Assembly: GCA_025055675.1 (NCBI GenBank)
Contig: JANWWT010000001.1
Location: 620,001-684,000, forward strand
Length of the DNA: 64,000 nucleotides
From: Pseudanabaenaceae cyanobacterium SKYG29
GTDB lineage: Bacteria; Cyanobacteriota; Cyanobacteriia; Pseudanabaenales; Pseudanabaenaceae
Direction of reading: 5' to 3'
The first letter of the stretch is position 1. Each line of letters begins with the position of its first letter. Both the position numbers and the translations under genes were made by a program. The notes beneath the pieces were generated by a model, which was given only the letters and a program-made list of their open reading frames with translations, had not been told where the DNA came from and did not search any database. Below are positions 35,381 to 45,737 of this stretch, piece after piece.

Positions 35381-36967
35381 GGGGAAAACAATAACCTGAG
35401 TAACTATCCTAACGGATGGGTGGTGTTTTGGTTGGGGTGGGGTTTGCTGGTGCGGTTAACGATCGGGGCAATCTTACCAGCGGGTTACGATGAGACCTAT
35501 TACTATCTTTACGTGCACTATCTAGATTGGAGTTACTTTGACCATCCTCTCTTAGTCGCTCTGACAACGGGTTTGGGCACATGGCTTACAGGGGCTGTCA
35601 CTCCTTTCACTATCCGCCTGGGTTCGATCTTGCTCTACACAGGCACATTGTATTTTTTCTACTTGACTGCTAAACGATTGTTTAACCCCCGATCGGCTCT
35701 CTTTTCTTTAGTCTTAGCTACCCTCATACCGTTTTTTACAGTTGGGTTTGGTGTTTTAACTTTACCTGACAGCTCCTTAATGTTTTTTTGGTCTTTGACT
35801 CTTTATCTAGCTAGTTGGGAGTTCTGGCGGGAAGAAATTTATCTGCCTTCTTGGCGGATTTTGTTGATTAGTATAGCGATCGGTTTGGCTTGCTTGGGTA
35901 AATATCATGGCTTTTTATTGGGTTTTGGTCTGGTTTTATTTTGCCTGTTTAGTGATAGGCACCGGCGGGCTTTGTGGTCGAAGTGGACTGTTTTAGGATT
36001 TGTCTTTTTCCTGATCACTATTTCCCCGCTACTGTGGTGGAATTACCAGTGGGATTGGGTGTCTTTTAAGTTTCAATCAGGGCGAGCTGTCCCCGATCGA
36101 TCTTACAGTTTGGTGGATTTATTTGTCACTTTTTTGGTGAGCAATGGCTATTTATTTCCCAGCTTGGGTCTACCTTTGTGGTGGGTAAGTATGGCAAAAC
36201 TGGGACAAGCATGGCTAGGGAAAGTGTCAGAGCAGGAAAAATTAATTCTAGCAGTGAGTGTGCCTGTATTTTTGGGCTTTACCTTGATGGGGGGCTATCG
36301 CCAAATCCTACCTAGTTGGCATATGCCAGGCTTTTTTACGGCAGTAATCCTCCTGGGGGAGTGGGTGAGTATCTGGCACGATCGGTATCCCCACAGGGTG
36401 AGAATTTGGCTGTGGAGTTCAGGCATGGTTATTTTTTCACTCCTCACAGTAGCACTCCTGCACACTAGCTACGGGTTGCTGCAAAAGGGGGGCAAATATG
36501 CCATTGCTGGGGGGTTTTGGGACATTAAACAAGACCCTTCTACGGAATTAGTAGATGTGGTACAAATGCGTCAGGTCTTTCTGCAAGATGCCACGATCCG
36601 CGAGCAACTAAAAACGGTGGATTTTATCTTTTGTAATAACTTCTTTTTAGCAGGGCAGGTAGGCATGGCTCTAGTACCCCAAATTAAACAACCCGTCACT
36701 ACTTTTGCTACTGATTTGCGGGGATTTGCCTTCTGGGAAGACGATCGATCGTGGTTAGGTAAAAACGGTCTTTACATCACTTCCCAACTGTTTGCCGAAG
36801 ATTTAAGTAAGTATGATGGCTATTTCGATCGGATCACTTTTATCAAGGAGTTACCCCTCTATCGCGCTGGTCAGGTGGCACAAACCTTTCTCATCTACCG
36901 CGCAGAACATCTGCGTAAGACCTATCCCCGTCCCTATGGCATTAACCGTGTACCTGCCCAGAATTGA
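35351..36967 (+). CDS. Polytopic glycosyltransferase, GT39/ArnT-like
   Basis: Up to 538 residues with about ten hydrophobic segments. PAGYDETYYYLYVHYLDWSY places the conserved acidic D-E near the end of the first loop, as in PMT/ArnT-type GT39/GT83 enzymes, and YFDHPLLVALTTGLGTWLTG is the following amphipathic segment. These enzymes use polyprenyl-phosphate sugars at the membrane. The start is uncertain: TTG 35351 overlaps the divergent kinase gene, and a GTG near 35420 (VVFWLGWGL) is a reasonable alternative. The C-terminal 170 residues form a soluble domain. It overlaps the convergent SPOUT methyltransferase gene by 34 bases. Confidence 0.78.
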   Translation: MPEQIVGNGHGENNNLSNYPNGWVVFWLGWGLLVRLTIGAILPAGYDETYYYLYVHYLDWSYFDHPLLVALTTGLGTWLTGAVTPFTIRLGSILLYTGTLYFFYLTAKRLFNPRSALFSLVLATLIPFFTVGFGVLTLPDSSLMFFWSLTLYLASWEFWREEIYLPSWRILLISIAIGLACLGKYHGFLLGFGLVLFCLFSDRHRRALWSKWTVLGFVFFLITISPLLWWNYQWDWVSFKFQSGRAVPDRSYSLVDLFVTFLVSNGYLFPSLGLPLWWVSMAKLGQAWLGKVSEQEKLILAVSVPVFLGFTLMGGYRQILPSWHMPGFFTAVILLGEWVSIWHDRYPHRVRIWLWSSGMVIFSLLTVALLHTSYGLLQKGGKYAIAGGFWDIKQDPSTELVDVVQMRQVFLQDATIREQLKTVDFIFCNNFFLAGQVGMALVPQIKQPVTTFATDLRGFAFWEDDRSWLGKNGLYITSQLFAEDLSKYDGYFDRITFIKELPLYRAGQVAQTFLIYRAEHLRKTYPRPYGINRVPAQN

Positions 36968-37731
36968 CGTTTAGCCTCGTATAACAACAACGTAGCGGTC
37001 ATAGCTACATTCAAAGACTCCACCCCCTCTGCCACAGGAATGGAAAGACAAACATCTGCTATCTCCATAACTGCTGCTGATAAACCTTTACCTTCATTCC
37101 CCAACACCAACAAAGAAGGCTGGGAAAAATCATATTCCCAAAATGTCCGCTCGGCTTTTGCCCCTGTTGCCACTACTTTTATCCCCTGTTGTTGCCAGTA
37201 AGCTAGTTCTGCTAGGAAGTTATCCACGGGTTTAATCACCGATCGGAACCATTGTCCCGCCGTTGCCCTGAGGATTTTAGGGTTGGTCAGATCAACGCAG
37301 TTTTTGTCGACAATTATCCCCTCACACCCAGCGGCTTTGCTGCTTCTGATAATTGTGCCCATGTTGCCTGGGTCTTGAATTCCCTCTAGGGCTAATGCCA
37401 GTTTTTTGATCTGCAAGCTGGCAGGGCTGGGCAAAGGAGCACTAGCCACAATCCCATCAGGATGTAAAGTTGTGGCAATAGAACTTAGCACATGGTCTGC
37501 CACCAATTCCATCTGACATTTGTAAGATAAAAGCTGCTGGTATAGGTCAGTCTCCTTGTTTTGCCAGGTCTGGGTATAACACACGATCGTTAAGGGATAA
37601 TTAACAGCGATTGCCTCTTGGATCAGGTGTGTTCCCTCCAACAGCATCTGTCCTTGCCTGTGGCGGTGTTTACTACTTTCCCCCAGTTGGCGCAGTTGTT
37701 TGACTAGGGGATTGTGCACACTGGAAATCAT
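36934..37731 (-). CDS. TrmH/SpoU-family RNA 2'-O-methyltransferase
   Basis: A 265-residue SPOUT enzyme: N-terminal substrate-binding domain (MISSVHNPLVKQLRQLGESS, MLLEGTHLIQEAI), then the knotted domain with ALEGIQDPGNMGTIIRSSKA (motif 1), LLVLGNEGKGLS (motif 2) and IPVAEGVESLNVAMTATLLL (motif 3). It transfers a methyl group from SAM to a ribose 2'-OH in rRNA or tRNA; the exact site cannot be told. Confidence 0.92.
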   Translation of the reverse strand: MISSVHNPLVKQLRQLGESSKHRHRQGQMLLEGTHLIQEAIAVNYPLTIVCYTQTWQNKETDLYQQLLSYKCQMELVADHVLSSIATTLHPDGIVASAPLPSPASLQIKKLALALEGIQDPGNMGTIIRSSKAAGCEGIIVDKNCVDLTNPKILRATAGQWFRSVIKPVDNFLAELAYWQQQGIKVVATGAKAERTFWEYDFSQPSLLVLGNEGKGLSAAVMEIADVCLSIPVAEGVESLNVAMTATLLLYEAKRQFWAGTRLMP

Positions 37732-37748
37732 TACATAGCGCTAAAATT

Positions 37749-38243
37749 ATGCTAAATTTAGGTAAAAGTTTAGCCCAAAAGCCTATCCCTATGCAGTCAG
37801 ACACGGTCGGTAAATCCAAGGCTGGGGTGCCCATTCCTATCTATCGCGAGTTGGCGGCAGAACTGCAAGCAGCACAGGCAAAAATTGTCCAGCTGCAACA
37901 ACAAAACGATCGGTTAACTAGACAAAACCAAGCCCTGCAAGAAGAACTACAGGCTATTCTGAGTGCCCATAACCAAACCCACATGGTTGTTCTGGCTGCC
38001 CAAGACCGTCTTAACTCTCTGTTTCCCCCTCCCCAAACAGGAGAAGAGCAAGAGATTGTTATTGACCCTGAAACGGAAGTTCCCCCTGAAGCAGTGGTAG
38101 CTCAGACTGTTGCTCCGACACCCGTACCTATGACGGAAAGTGTACCCCTCAATCGTACTTGGTTAATTCTGCTAGTGGCGGGGATTTTAATCGTGTCCTT
38201 TGGGGCGGGCTATTTTTTAATTAAGGCAGGACAAAAACGCTGA
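37749..38243 (+). CDS. Coiled-coil protein with C-terminal membrane anchor
   Basis: A 164-residue protein: a short basic start, a coiled coil (AAELQAAQAKIVQLQQQND to about residue 75), a Pro/Glu-rich linker and a single TM helix near the end (WLILLVAGILIVSFGAGYFL). No family recognised. Its TGA overlaps the ATG of the penicillin-binding protein gene (TGATG), so a role in cell-wall synthesis is suggested by coupling only. An in-frame ATG 42 bases downstream is an alternative start. Confidence 0.7.
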   Translation: MLNLGKSLAQKPIPMQSDTVGKSKAGVPIPIYRELAAELQAAQAKIVQLQQQNDRLTRQNQALQEELQAILSAHNQTHMVVLAAQDRLNSLFPPPQTGEEQEIVIDPETEVPPEAVVAQTVAPTPVPMTESVPLNRTWLILLVAGILIVSFGAGYFLIKAGQKR

Positions 38244-40147
38244 TGTTAAAAGACAGTTTACAGGAAGTAGAGCTAGTAGCGCCAGACTTGGGTCAGCTGG
38301 TTCGCCAGACGGTGGGGCGGGTTCTGTTCGGGGGCGCACTGTTGGTCGGCTCAGCCCTGGCGGGGGGAATTGTAGGGTTAGCCCTGAGTTTCCGTGATTT
38401 GCCCGATGTGCGAGTGCTCAAGGTCTATGCCCCTTCTGAGACTTCCTACATCTATGACATCAATGGCGAACTAATTGCTAGGCTACATGGGGACGTCAAC
38501 CGCGAAGTCGTGCCCCTAGAACGTATTTCCCCCCACCTCAAACGGGCAGTACTGGCGATCGAGGACTCCTATTTTTTGCAACATAAAGGCATTGACCCTG
38601 TGGGAATTGCCCGCGCTTTAGTAGTGAATCTGCAGAGCAAAACTACCAAGGAGGGGGGATCGACTCTTACTCAGCAATTAGTTAAGAACCTATTTCTGAC
38701 TAATGAAATTAGTTTAAGTCGTAAACTAGCGGAAGCGGTGCTGGCTTTGCGGGTGGAACAGATATTTGACAAGAATCAAATCCTGGAAATGTACCTCAAT
38801 CAGGTGTACTGGGGGGAAAATACCAACGGTGCTGAAACAGCGGCACAACACTACTTTGGCAAATCGGCAGCCGAACTTACTTTGGCAGAATCAGCTATGA
38901 TGGCAGGCATTATCCAAGCTCCCTCAATTTATAATCCCTTTGCTAACTTCAAATTGGCAAAACAACGACAAGCGATCGTGCTCAACCGTATGCGGGAAAT
39001 CAACTGGATTACGGAGGAGGAATACCAACAGGCAAAGAATGAACCCATCAAGTTAGGTAAAGGGATTTCCTTTGAAGCTAGTCGTGTACCCTATGTTACT
39101 CAAGCAGTAGCAGCGGAATTGGAAGAGCGGTTTGGGCTAGATGCGGTACTGAAGGGGGGGCTGCGGGTGAAAACTACGATCGACCTCAAGTTGCAGCGCA
39201 TAGCGGAGAAGGTTGCCCAAGAGGGGCATGAATCCCTGGTGTATCAGGGGGTGGGGGCAGGGCAGTTGGCGTTGGTAGCGGTGGATACCAGTAATGGTTT
39301 TGTCAAGGCGTTGGTGGGGGGTGTGGGGCCATTTCAGAAAAATCAATTCAATCGAGCGGTACAGGCCCAAAGACAGATGGGGTCTTCCTTTAAGCCCTTT
39401 GTCTATTACTCCGCCTTTGCTACAGGGAACTGGTCCCCTGATTCTGTCATTAATGATTCGCCCATTAGTTTTCCTGACGGTGACGGCTATTACTCTCCCC
39501 AAAATTATGACAACACTTTTGCTGGACCGATGAGCATTCGCCAGGCGGTGGCAGTCTCCCGCAATATCCCTGCTATTTTACTGGGTGAGTATGTAGGGAT
39601 TAAACGAGTGATCGAAGACTGTCGCAAGATGGGCATTACTAGCCCTCTACCCCCTGTAATTTCCCTGCCCTTAGGGTCAGCAGATATAACACCGATCGAG
39701 GCAGCAGGAGCCTATGCCATGTTTGCCAATGGCGGTTACAAAGTGCGCCCGACTCTGATTGCCCAAGTGACAGATAGTAGGGGGAATGTCATTTTAGATA
39801 ACACCAATTTGCCCAAGGAAGTAGCGCTAAACCCCTATGCGGTGGCGATGGTCAATGATGTGTTGCGGGCAGTAGTTACGAGTGGTACAGGGACAGCAGC
39901 GCAACTCTCCGATGGTCGACCTGTAGCGGGTAAAACCGGTACAACTTCTGATTTTCGCGACGCTTGGTTCGTAGGTTACGTGCCGCAGATGGCAGTGGCA
40001 GTTTGGATTGGCAACGATGACTATTCCCCTATGGCTTATGGCACTACTGGTGGTGTGCACGTAGCTCCTATCTGGCGGAGATTTATGGAACAGGCTATGG
40101 CAGGGCAACCCATTAAAAACTTTCCTGACCCCAGTCAAATTAAGTGA
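38243..40147 (+). CDS. Class A penicillin-binding protein 1 (glycosyltransferase/transpeptidase)
   Basis: A 634-residue protein with an N-terminal TM helix (about 28-50), a GT51 domain (IEDSYFLQHKGID, EGGSTLTQQLVKNLFLT, MYLNQVYWGE) and a transpeptidase domain with SxxK at SSFKPF (about 380), SRN (AVSRNIPAI) and KTGTT (about 566). It polymerises lipid II glycan strands and cross-links stem peptides in the periplasm. All catalytic motifs are present. It is in the middle of a coupled trio: the coiled-coil gene overlaps its start, and a 58-residue gene overlaps its stop. Confidence 0.95.
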   Translation: MLKDSLQEVELVAPDLGQLVRQTVGRVLFGGALLVGSALAGGIVGLALSFRDLPDVRVLKVYAPSETSYIYDINGELIARLHGDVNREVVPLERISPHLKRAVLAIEDSYFLQHKGIDPVGIARALVVNLQSKTTKEGGSTLTQQLVKNLFLTNEISLSRKLAEAVLALRVEQIFDKNQILEMYLNQVYWGENTNGAETAAQHYFGKSAAELTLAESAMMAGIIQAPSIYNPFANFKLAKQRQAIVLNRMREINWITEEEYQQAKNEPIKLGKGISFEASRVPYVTQAVAAELEERFGLDAVLKGGLRVKTTIDLKLQRIAEKVAQEGHESLVYQGVGAGQLALVAVDTSNGFVKALVGGVGPFQKNQFNRAVQAQRQMGSSFKPFVYYSAFATGNWSPDSVINDSPISFPDGDGYYSPQNYDNTFAGPMSIRQAVAVSRNIPAILLGEYVGIKRVIEDCRKMGITSPLPPVISLPLGSADITPIEAAGAYAMFANGGYKVRPTLIAQVTDSRGNVILDNTNLPKEVALNPYAVAMVNDVLRAVVTSGTGTAAQLSDGRPVAGKTGTTSDFRDAWFVGYVPQMAVAVWIGNDDYSPMAYGTTGGVHVAPIWRRFMEQAMAGQPIKNFPDPSQIK

Positions 40148-40323
40148 TGGGTACGGTCGTGAAAATTCTCATCCTGTCTTTCCTGCTTAGCGGGGCGATT
40201 AAGTACGGACTACCTCTGATTTTACGCCTAGATCAGCTCTCTCTCCTGGACCGGGATCGGTTAGCTCTACTGCTACTGACAGGCATTCCTGGGTTGTTTC
40301 TATTTTATTTATGGCGGCGTTAG
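40147..40323 (+). CDS. Small membrane protein (58 residues)
   Basis: The ATG overlaps the TGA of the penicillin-binding protein gene (TGATG). The product has two hydrophobic segments (VKILILSFLLSGAIKYGLPL and LALLLLTGIPGLFLFYLW) around a short charged loop, and ends WRR. No family recognised; cyanobacteria often carry a small membrane protein of this kind after a PBP gene, but I cannot confirm that here. Coupling supports that it is translated. Confidence 0.55.
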   Translation: MGTVVKILILSFLLSGAIKYGLPLILRLDQLSLLDRDRLALLLLTGIPGLFLFYLWRR

Positions 40324-40359
40324 ATACAATACTAGTGTAGTCTGACTGGGGAAACAGCT

Positions 40360-41580
40360 ATGCCTTGGTGGAAAAAAGTCCTACTCCATGCGGCTTCCGT
40401 GTTGCTCGGTGTGGTTATGGGGGCATGGGGAGTTCTGGCCAGTATGTCAACTACAACAACGGAGTTAACCCCTCCTGCCAATCAACCAAAGGCTATAGCA
40501 GTGCAAGAAGCTCGATCGCTCCCTTCGGCTCCCACTAATTTGAACTTTATCGCTGATGCGGTTAGCAAAACAGGGGCAGCAGTAGTGCGCATTAATGCTT
40601 CGCGCTTGGTGACCAGTTCTGATCCAGTGCCTGACATCTTCAACGACCCCTTCTTCCGTGACTTTTTTGGTGATACTTTTCCTTTCCCCCGTCAGCCTAG
40701 AGAGAGAGTAGAGCGCGGTACTGGTTCTGGTTTCATTATTGACAAGCAAGGTCTAATTATTACCAATGCCCATGTGGTGGAAGGAGCAACGGATGTCTCG
40801 GTAGTATTGCGGGATGGTCGTCGTCTCAAAGCTAGGGTGTTGGGGAAAGACACCTTGACGGACATTGCGGTAGTGAAAATTGACCCCAAGGAGTTGCCAG
40901 GAGATTTACCTGTAGTGAAGTTGGGTAGTTCTCAGAACCTGCGTCCGGGGGAATGGGCGATCGCTATTGGGAACCCCCTCGGTCTAGACAACACAGTAAC
41001 AGCGGGCATCATTAGTGCCCTGGGGCGGCGCAGCGGTGAAATTGGCGTGGATAAGCGGGTGAATTTCATTCAAACGGATGCTGCCATCAACCCTGGAAAT
41101 TCGGGGGGACCCCTCCTCAATGAACGGGGAGAAGTAATTGGTGTCAATACGGCTATTATTCAAGGGGCGCAGGGTTTGGGGTTTGCTATCCCGATCGAGA
41201 CTGCCCAGAGAATTGCCAAACAGATTATCGAGAAAGGCTCTGTCACTCGCGCTTACTTGGGCATTCAAATGATAACGATCGACCCTGTCATCCGCGACCA
41301 AATCAACAGTGACCCCAATGCTGGTATTCGGGTTGAGGAAACCGAGGGGGTTTTGGTGACAAGGGTGGTGCCTGATTCTCCTGCAGCTAGAGGTGGCATG
41401 CGGGCAGGGGATGTGATTGTCAAGGTGGCTGGTGAAACTGTTAAATCTGCCGATCGGGTGCAACAAATTGTCGAGACCAAGGAAGTAGGGGAAAGAATCC
41501 CGATCGAGGTGCGGCGAGCAGGTCGTACAGAAACACTGACGATCGTGGCTGGTAAGTTCCCTGAACGTTTCCCTAGCTAG
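40360..41580 (+). CDS. HtrA/DegP-type serine protease with PDZ domain
   Basis: A 406-residue S1C protease with an N-terminal membrane anchor or signal (VLLHAASVLLGVVMGAWGVL). The catalytic triad is H138 (TNAHVV), D168 (TDIAVV) and S248 (GNSGGP). One PDZ domain follows (GVLVTRVVPDSPAARGGMRA). It corresponds to the HhoA/HhoB/HtrA group of cyanobacteria, which remove damaged proteins in the periplasm, thylakoid lumen or envelope and matter under light and heat stress; which of the three it is cannot be said. Start ATG 40360; a TACAAT element lies about 30 bases upstream. Confidence 0.94.
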   Translation: MPWWKKVLLHAASVLLGVVMGAWGVLASMSTTTTELTPPANQPKAIAVQEARSLPSAPTNLNFIADAVSKTGAAVVRINASRLVTSSDPVPDIFNDPFFRDFFGDTFPFPRQPRERVERGTGSGFIIDKQGLIITNAHVVEGATDVSVVLRDGRRLKARVLGKDTLTDIAVVKIDPKELPGDLPVVKLGSSQNLRPGEWAIAIGNPLGLDNTVTAGIISALGRRSGEIGVDKRVNFIQTDAAINPGNSGGPLLNERGEVIGVNTAIIQGAQGLGFAIPIETAQRIAKQIIEKGSVTRAYLGIQMITIDPVIRDQINSDPNAGIRVEETEGVLVTRVVPDSPAARGGMRAGDVIVKVAGETVKSADRVQQIVETKEVGERIPIEVRRAGRTETLTIVAGKFPERFPS

Positions 41581-41597
41581 AGTCCTAGTGAGCCTAG

Positions 41598-41655
41598 TCT
41601 AACTATGAATAGCGAACAGCTACACGGAGATCTAACTATGAACAGCTACACGGAG
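41598..41655 (+). repeat. Short tandem duplication at the start of the 2TM gene
   Basis: TCTAACTATGAA plus CAGCTACACGGAG occurs twice in succession, the first copy carrying six extra bases. Each copy has an ATG in the same frame (41605 and 41638), and the GGAG ending the first copy serves as a ribosome-binding site for the second ATG. Confidence 0.75.
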
Positions 41656-42216
41656 TTAGAAGTACAGCAAATTCTGCAAAAGGCACTTCTCCGCAGTCAG
41701 AAGACGGGGGAAAAACTCTCCCGTGCGCAAGTGGAAGAAATTGCTAGGGAATTGGGGGTCTCGCCAGAAGACTTTGCCCTAGCGGAAAAGGAATGGCAAG
41801 AGGAAAAACAACTACAGTCTGACTTGATGGAATTCATCCAGGTGGCGCGGCGCCGTTTCCGTGATGGATTGGTCACCTATGTTGTAGTTAATGCTGTTTT
41901 TCTGAGTCTCAACTTCTTCACTGCTAGGGCTATCACCTGGGCAATTTATCCTCTCCTTATTTGGGGTGTGTTTGTAGCGCTAGAGGGCTGGTCGGTCTTT
42001 GTCACTGATGGGTCAATGTTTGAAAGGAAGTTCCAAGAGTGGTACAAACGAAAACAGCAGGAAAGGATGACTCAAGAGTTGAAGCAGAAGTTGGTAACCA
42101 CGGCTACGGTAATGACGGACAAGGTGGGGAAGACAGTGGTTAGCTTGACCGATCGTTTAACGCAAAAACTGTCCCAAAAAGTTGAACAATGGTTGGATGA
42201 CAAACAGAAACAGTAA
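41638..42216 (+). CDS. 2TM-domain protein
   Basis: A 192-residue protein. The N-terminal 70 residues resemble a SHOCT/short helical module (YTELEVQQILQKALLRSQKT, LSRAQVEEIARELGVSPEDF). Two TM helices follow (LVTYVVVNAVFLSLNFFTAR and TWAIYPLLIWGVFVALEGW), which is the 2TM family pattern; then a charged coiled coil to the end. Function unknown. I prefer ATG 41638, with GGAG at good spacing, over ATG 41605, which was produced by a local duplication. The next gene, hisG, starts 3 bases downstream. Confidence 0.75.
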   Translation: MNSYTELEVQQILQKALLRSQKTGEKLSRAQVEEIARELGVSPEDFALAEKEWQEEKQLQSDLMEFIQVARRRFRDGLVTYVVVNAVFLSLNFFTARAITWAIYPLLIWGVFVALEGWSVFVTDGSMFERKFQEWYKRKQQERMTQELKQKLVTTATVMTDKVGKTVVSLTDRLTQKLSQKVEQWLDDKQKQ

Positions 42217-42219
42217 ATC

Positions 42220-42858
42220 ATGCTGACTTTCGCTATTCCCAAAGGCTCTCTCCTGCAGGACTCTATTCGTCTGTTGCAAACGATCGGTTTGGATTTTTCC
42301 CCGTTTTTGGATGAGTCGAACCGCCTGTTACAGATTACTGATCCCCAGGGCAAAGCCAAGGCGATGTTGGTGCGGGCGCAGGATGTGCCAGTGTATGTGG
42401 AGTATGGAGAAGCTCACCTAGGGATTGCGGGGGAAGATGTGCTGCGAGAGAAAATGCCTAAGGTTGCCCGTCTTTTGGATTTGCAGTTTGGTCACTGTCG
42501 CATGTCCATTGCTGTGCCCCAGAGTAGTCCCTACCGATCGGGTTTGAGTTTGCCCCCCCACAGCCGCATCGCTTCTAAGTCTGTGCGTATCACCCAGGAA
42601 TATTTCGCCAGTATTGACTTGCCTGTAGAAATCATCCCCCTCTACGGCTCAGTGGAGTTAGCGCCAATTACAGGTATGGCAGACGCGATCGTCGATTTGG
42701 TTTCCACAGGACGCACCCTCAGAGAAAATGGCTTGATTGAAATTGAGGTTCTTTTCCACAGTACTGCTCGCTTAATTGCCCATACCCTGAGTTATCGTCT
42801 CGATCGGGAAAACATCAATACCTATGTCGAAAAAATCAGGGAAGTTCTCCCAGCGTGA
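42220..42858 (+). CDS. hisG: ATP phosphoribosyltransferase, short form
   Basis: A 212-residue HisG(S), lacking the C-terminal regulatory domain of the long form. [32 protein letters not shown] and [20 protein letters not shown] are the phosphoribosyl-transferase motifs. It makes phosphoribosyl-ATP, the first step of histidine synthesis. The short form needs HisZ for activity and histidine feedback; hisZ is not in this window. The next gene's start overlaps its end by 35 bases. Confidence 0.95.
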   Translation: MLTFAIPKGSLLQDSIRLLQTIGLDFSPFLDESNRLLQITDPQGKAKAMLVRAQDVPVYVEYGEAHLGIAGEDVLREKMPKVARLLDLQFGHCRMSIAVPQSSPYRSGLSLPPHSRIASKSVRITQEYFASIDLPVEIIPLYGSVELAPITGMADAIVDLVSTGRTLRENGLIEIEVLFHSTARLIAHTLSYRLDRENINTYVEKIREVLPA

Positions 42859-44590
42859 GCACAACTCCCTTGCTACAGCTAAACAGAGGAAGACCCTGAG
42901 TGATTACGCCAAGGATGAAATTCTACTGTTTGAACCTGCGGTTCGCGAGTCTCACCGAGCGGCGGTTCGCGAGTCTCACCGAGCGGCGGTTCGCGAGTCT
43001 CACCGAGCGACTGTCCCCTCCCCCGATAGCTTAGCGATCGTCTATGCCTTTCCCAACACCTACAGCGTGGGCATCACTAGCTTGGGCTACCAGATGATCT
43101 GGGCGAGTTTGGCGACCCGATCGGATGTAGCAGTCTATCGCTGGTTTACGGATGTGGCTGATCCCCTGCCCCCTGCCATTGACCTGTGGGGTTTCTCTTT
43201 TAGTTGGGAGTTGGATTTTGTCCATATCCTCAGCGCCCTCAAACAGTTGGGCATCCCCTGGCATAGTCAAGACCGAGACATCTCATGTCCCCTCGTCTTT
43301 GGCGGCGGAGCTGTGTTAACGGCAAATCCCGAACCCTATGCCTCCTGGTTTGATTTCATCCTCCTGGGTGATGGGGAAGAACTAATTCCGGAAATGATAG
43401 CCGCGTTTAAGGAAGTGCGGGGAGCTAGTCGCCAAGCAAAACTGGAACGTCTTGCCCAAGTCCCAGGCATCTACGTGCCCCAGGGCTACCAGGTGGATTA
43501 CCACGATCGGCAGGGCAAGCTAAAAAGTATTACCCCCCTCTCCTCCGCTTTTCCCCCTACCGTAACCAAACGCAGCTATCGCGGTAATGTCCTGTCGGCT
43601 TCCACGGTAGTGACTCCCCACAGCGCCTGGGAAAATATCTACATGGTGGAAGTGGTGCGCAGTTGCCCCGAAATGTGCCGCTTTTGTCTAGCCAGTTACC
43701 TCACCCTCCCTTTTCGCGTTGCCAGCGTGGAAGGCAGTTTGCTCCCAGCGATCGAGCGGGGTTTTGCCGTTACCAACCGTATTGGTCTTCTGGGGGCTTC
43801 CATCACGCAGCATCCAGAATTTGAGCAGGTTTTAGACTACATTGACCAACCCCAATTTGCCGACCTCCGCCTAAGTCTAGCCTCTGTGCGCACTAACACC
43901 CTCACTGTCCGCCTCTGTGAAATTCTCAGTCGCCATGACAGCCGATCGGTCACGATCGCCATAGAAAGCGGGTCAGAACGTCTACGGCAAATCATCAACA
44001 AAAAACTAAGCAATGAGGAAATTAAGCAGGCCGTTGCCAATGCCCAGGCAGGGGGACTCAAAGGGATTAAATTCTACGGTATGGTGGGTGTCCCAGGGGA
44101 AGACATGGCAGATTTAGAAGCAACGATCGGTCTGCTGCGGGAACTGAAAAAAATTGCTCCCCAACTCAAACTCACCCTCGGTTGTAGCACCTTTGTCCCC
44201 AAAGCCCATACCCCTTGGCAGTGGTGCGGTATTGATAGACAGGGCGATAAAAAATTGCAATACCTGCAAAAACACCTGGCTCCCCAGGGCATTGATTTGC
44301 GTCCCGAAAGTTACAAAGACTCCCTGATTCAAGGGTTGCTATCAAGGGGCGACCGGCGCTTGACTCCCCTATTGGAACTGGTGTGGCAATACAGTCAGGG
44401 AGATGTTCCCAGCGATGGTATGTACAAACGTGCCTACAAAGACCTGCAAGCCCAACTCCCCCCCCTTGATTACTACCTCCACGATCGGTGGCAGGAAACA
44501 GACATTTTGCCCTGGCAACATCTACGCACCGCCCTCAGCCCCGAACAACTGCAACGGCATTACCATCAATCTCAAAGCCTGGTAAGTTAG
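42824..44590 (+). CDS. B12-binding/radical-SAM protein (TIGR03960-like) carrying a triple repeat insertion
   Basis: A 588-residue protein. After an N-terminal extension, [20 protein letters not shown] through [19 protein letters not shown] is the cobalamin-binding-like Rossmann domain. The radical-SAM cluster is CPEMCRFC (C-x3-C-x2-C, about 281-288), and [19 protein letters not shown] and [20 protein letters not shown] complete the barrel. Homologues are conserved in cyanobacteria and Firmicutes; the reaction is not established. Residues about 39-62 are three tandem copies of AVRESHRA, encoded by three 24-bp repeats, between the N-terminal helix and the first domain. The start overlaps hisG. 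Confidence 0.88.
   Translation: MSKKSGKFSQREHNSLATAKQRKTLSDYAKDEILLFEPAVRESHRAAVRESHRAAVRESHRATVPSPDSLAIVYAFPNTYSVGITSLGYQMIWASLATRSDVAVYRWFTDVADPLPPAIDLWGFSFSWELDFVHILSALKQLGIPWHSQDRDISCPLVFGGGAVLTANPEPYASWFDFILLGDGEELIPEMIAAFKEVRGASRQAKLERLAQVPGIYVPQGYQVDYHDRQGKLKSITPLSSAFPPTVTKRSYRGNVLSASTVVTPHSAWENIYMVEVVRSCPEMCRFCLASYLTLPFRVASVEGSLLPAIERGFAVTNRIGLLGASITQHPEFEQVLDYIDQPQFADLRLSLASVRTNTLTVRLCEILSRHDSRSVTIAIESGSERLRQIINKKLSNEEIKQAVANAQAGGLKGIKFYGMVGVPGEDMADLEATIGLLRELKKIAPQLKLTLGCSTFVPKAHTPWQWCGIDRQGDKKLQYLQKHLAPQGIDLRPESYKDSLIQGLLSRGDRRLTPLLELVWQYSQGDVPSDGMYKRAYKDLQAQLPPLDYYLHDRWQETDILPWQHLRTALSPEQLQRHYHQSQSLVS
42938..43009 (+). repeat. Triple tandem array of the 24-bp dispersed repeat, in frame within a gene
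   Basis: Three perfect 24-base copies beginning GCGGTTCGCGAGTCTCACCG at 42938, 42962 and 42986. They encode AVRESHRA three times in the radical-SAM protein. The same unit, inverted, forms the triple array at 48034-48104. Confidence 0.97.
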
Positions 44591-44603
44591 AATACCAACC
44601 TGA

Positions 44604-45611
<1,008 letters not shown>

Positions 45612-45640
45612 CAATTTCTCCAAAGTATTTTCACTTGTCC

Positions 45641-45655
45641 CACCAATCATTGGTG
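45641..45655. other. Perfect short palindrome downstream of hemB
   Basis: CACCAATCATTGGTG is a 7-bp inverted repeat around a single base, 30 bases after the hemB stop. It could be an operator-like site or part of the transcript end; nothing else supports either. Confidence 0.35.
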
Positions 45656-45706
45656 CGCAGGACTTGCTAAACGGGAATTATCCCTAGACAACTGATTTTG
45701 TCACCT

Positions 45707-45730
45707 GGGGGCTGAGCCTGTCGAAGCCCC
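45707..45730. terminator. Hairpin between convergent hemB and psb27, possible bidirectional terminator
   Basis: GGGGCT (45708-45713) pairs with AGCCCC (45725-45730) around GAGCCTGTCGA. It stands between the converging ends of hemB and psb27 and ends 7 bases before the psb27 stop codon. The T-tract is poor (ACTTTAATT), so intrinsic termination is uncertain. The core GAGCCTGTCGAAGCCCC resembles a small mobile palindrome (TTCGACAGGCTCAG) seen in many bacterial genomes. Confidence 0.45.
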
Positions 45731-45737
45731 ACTTTAA

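Noticed and set aside
42938-43009. Tandem repeats considered as a CRISPR array (also 48034-48104 and 62854-63063)
   Set aside because: Copies are directly adjacent with no variable spacers, and there are no cas genes.
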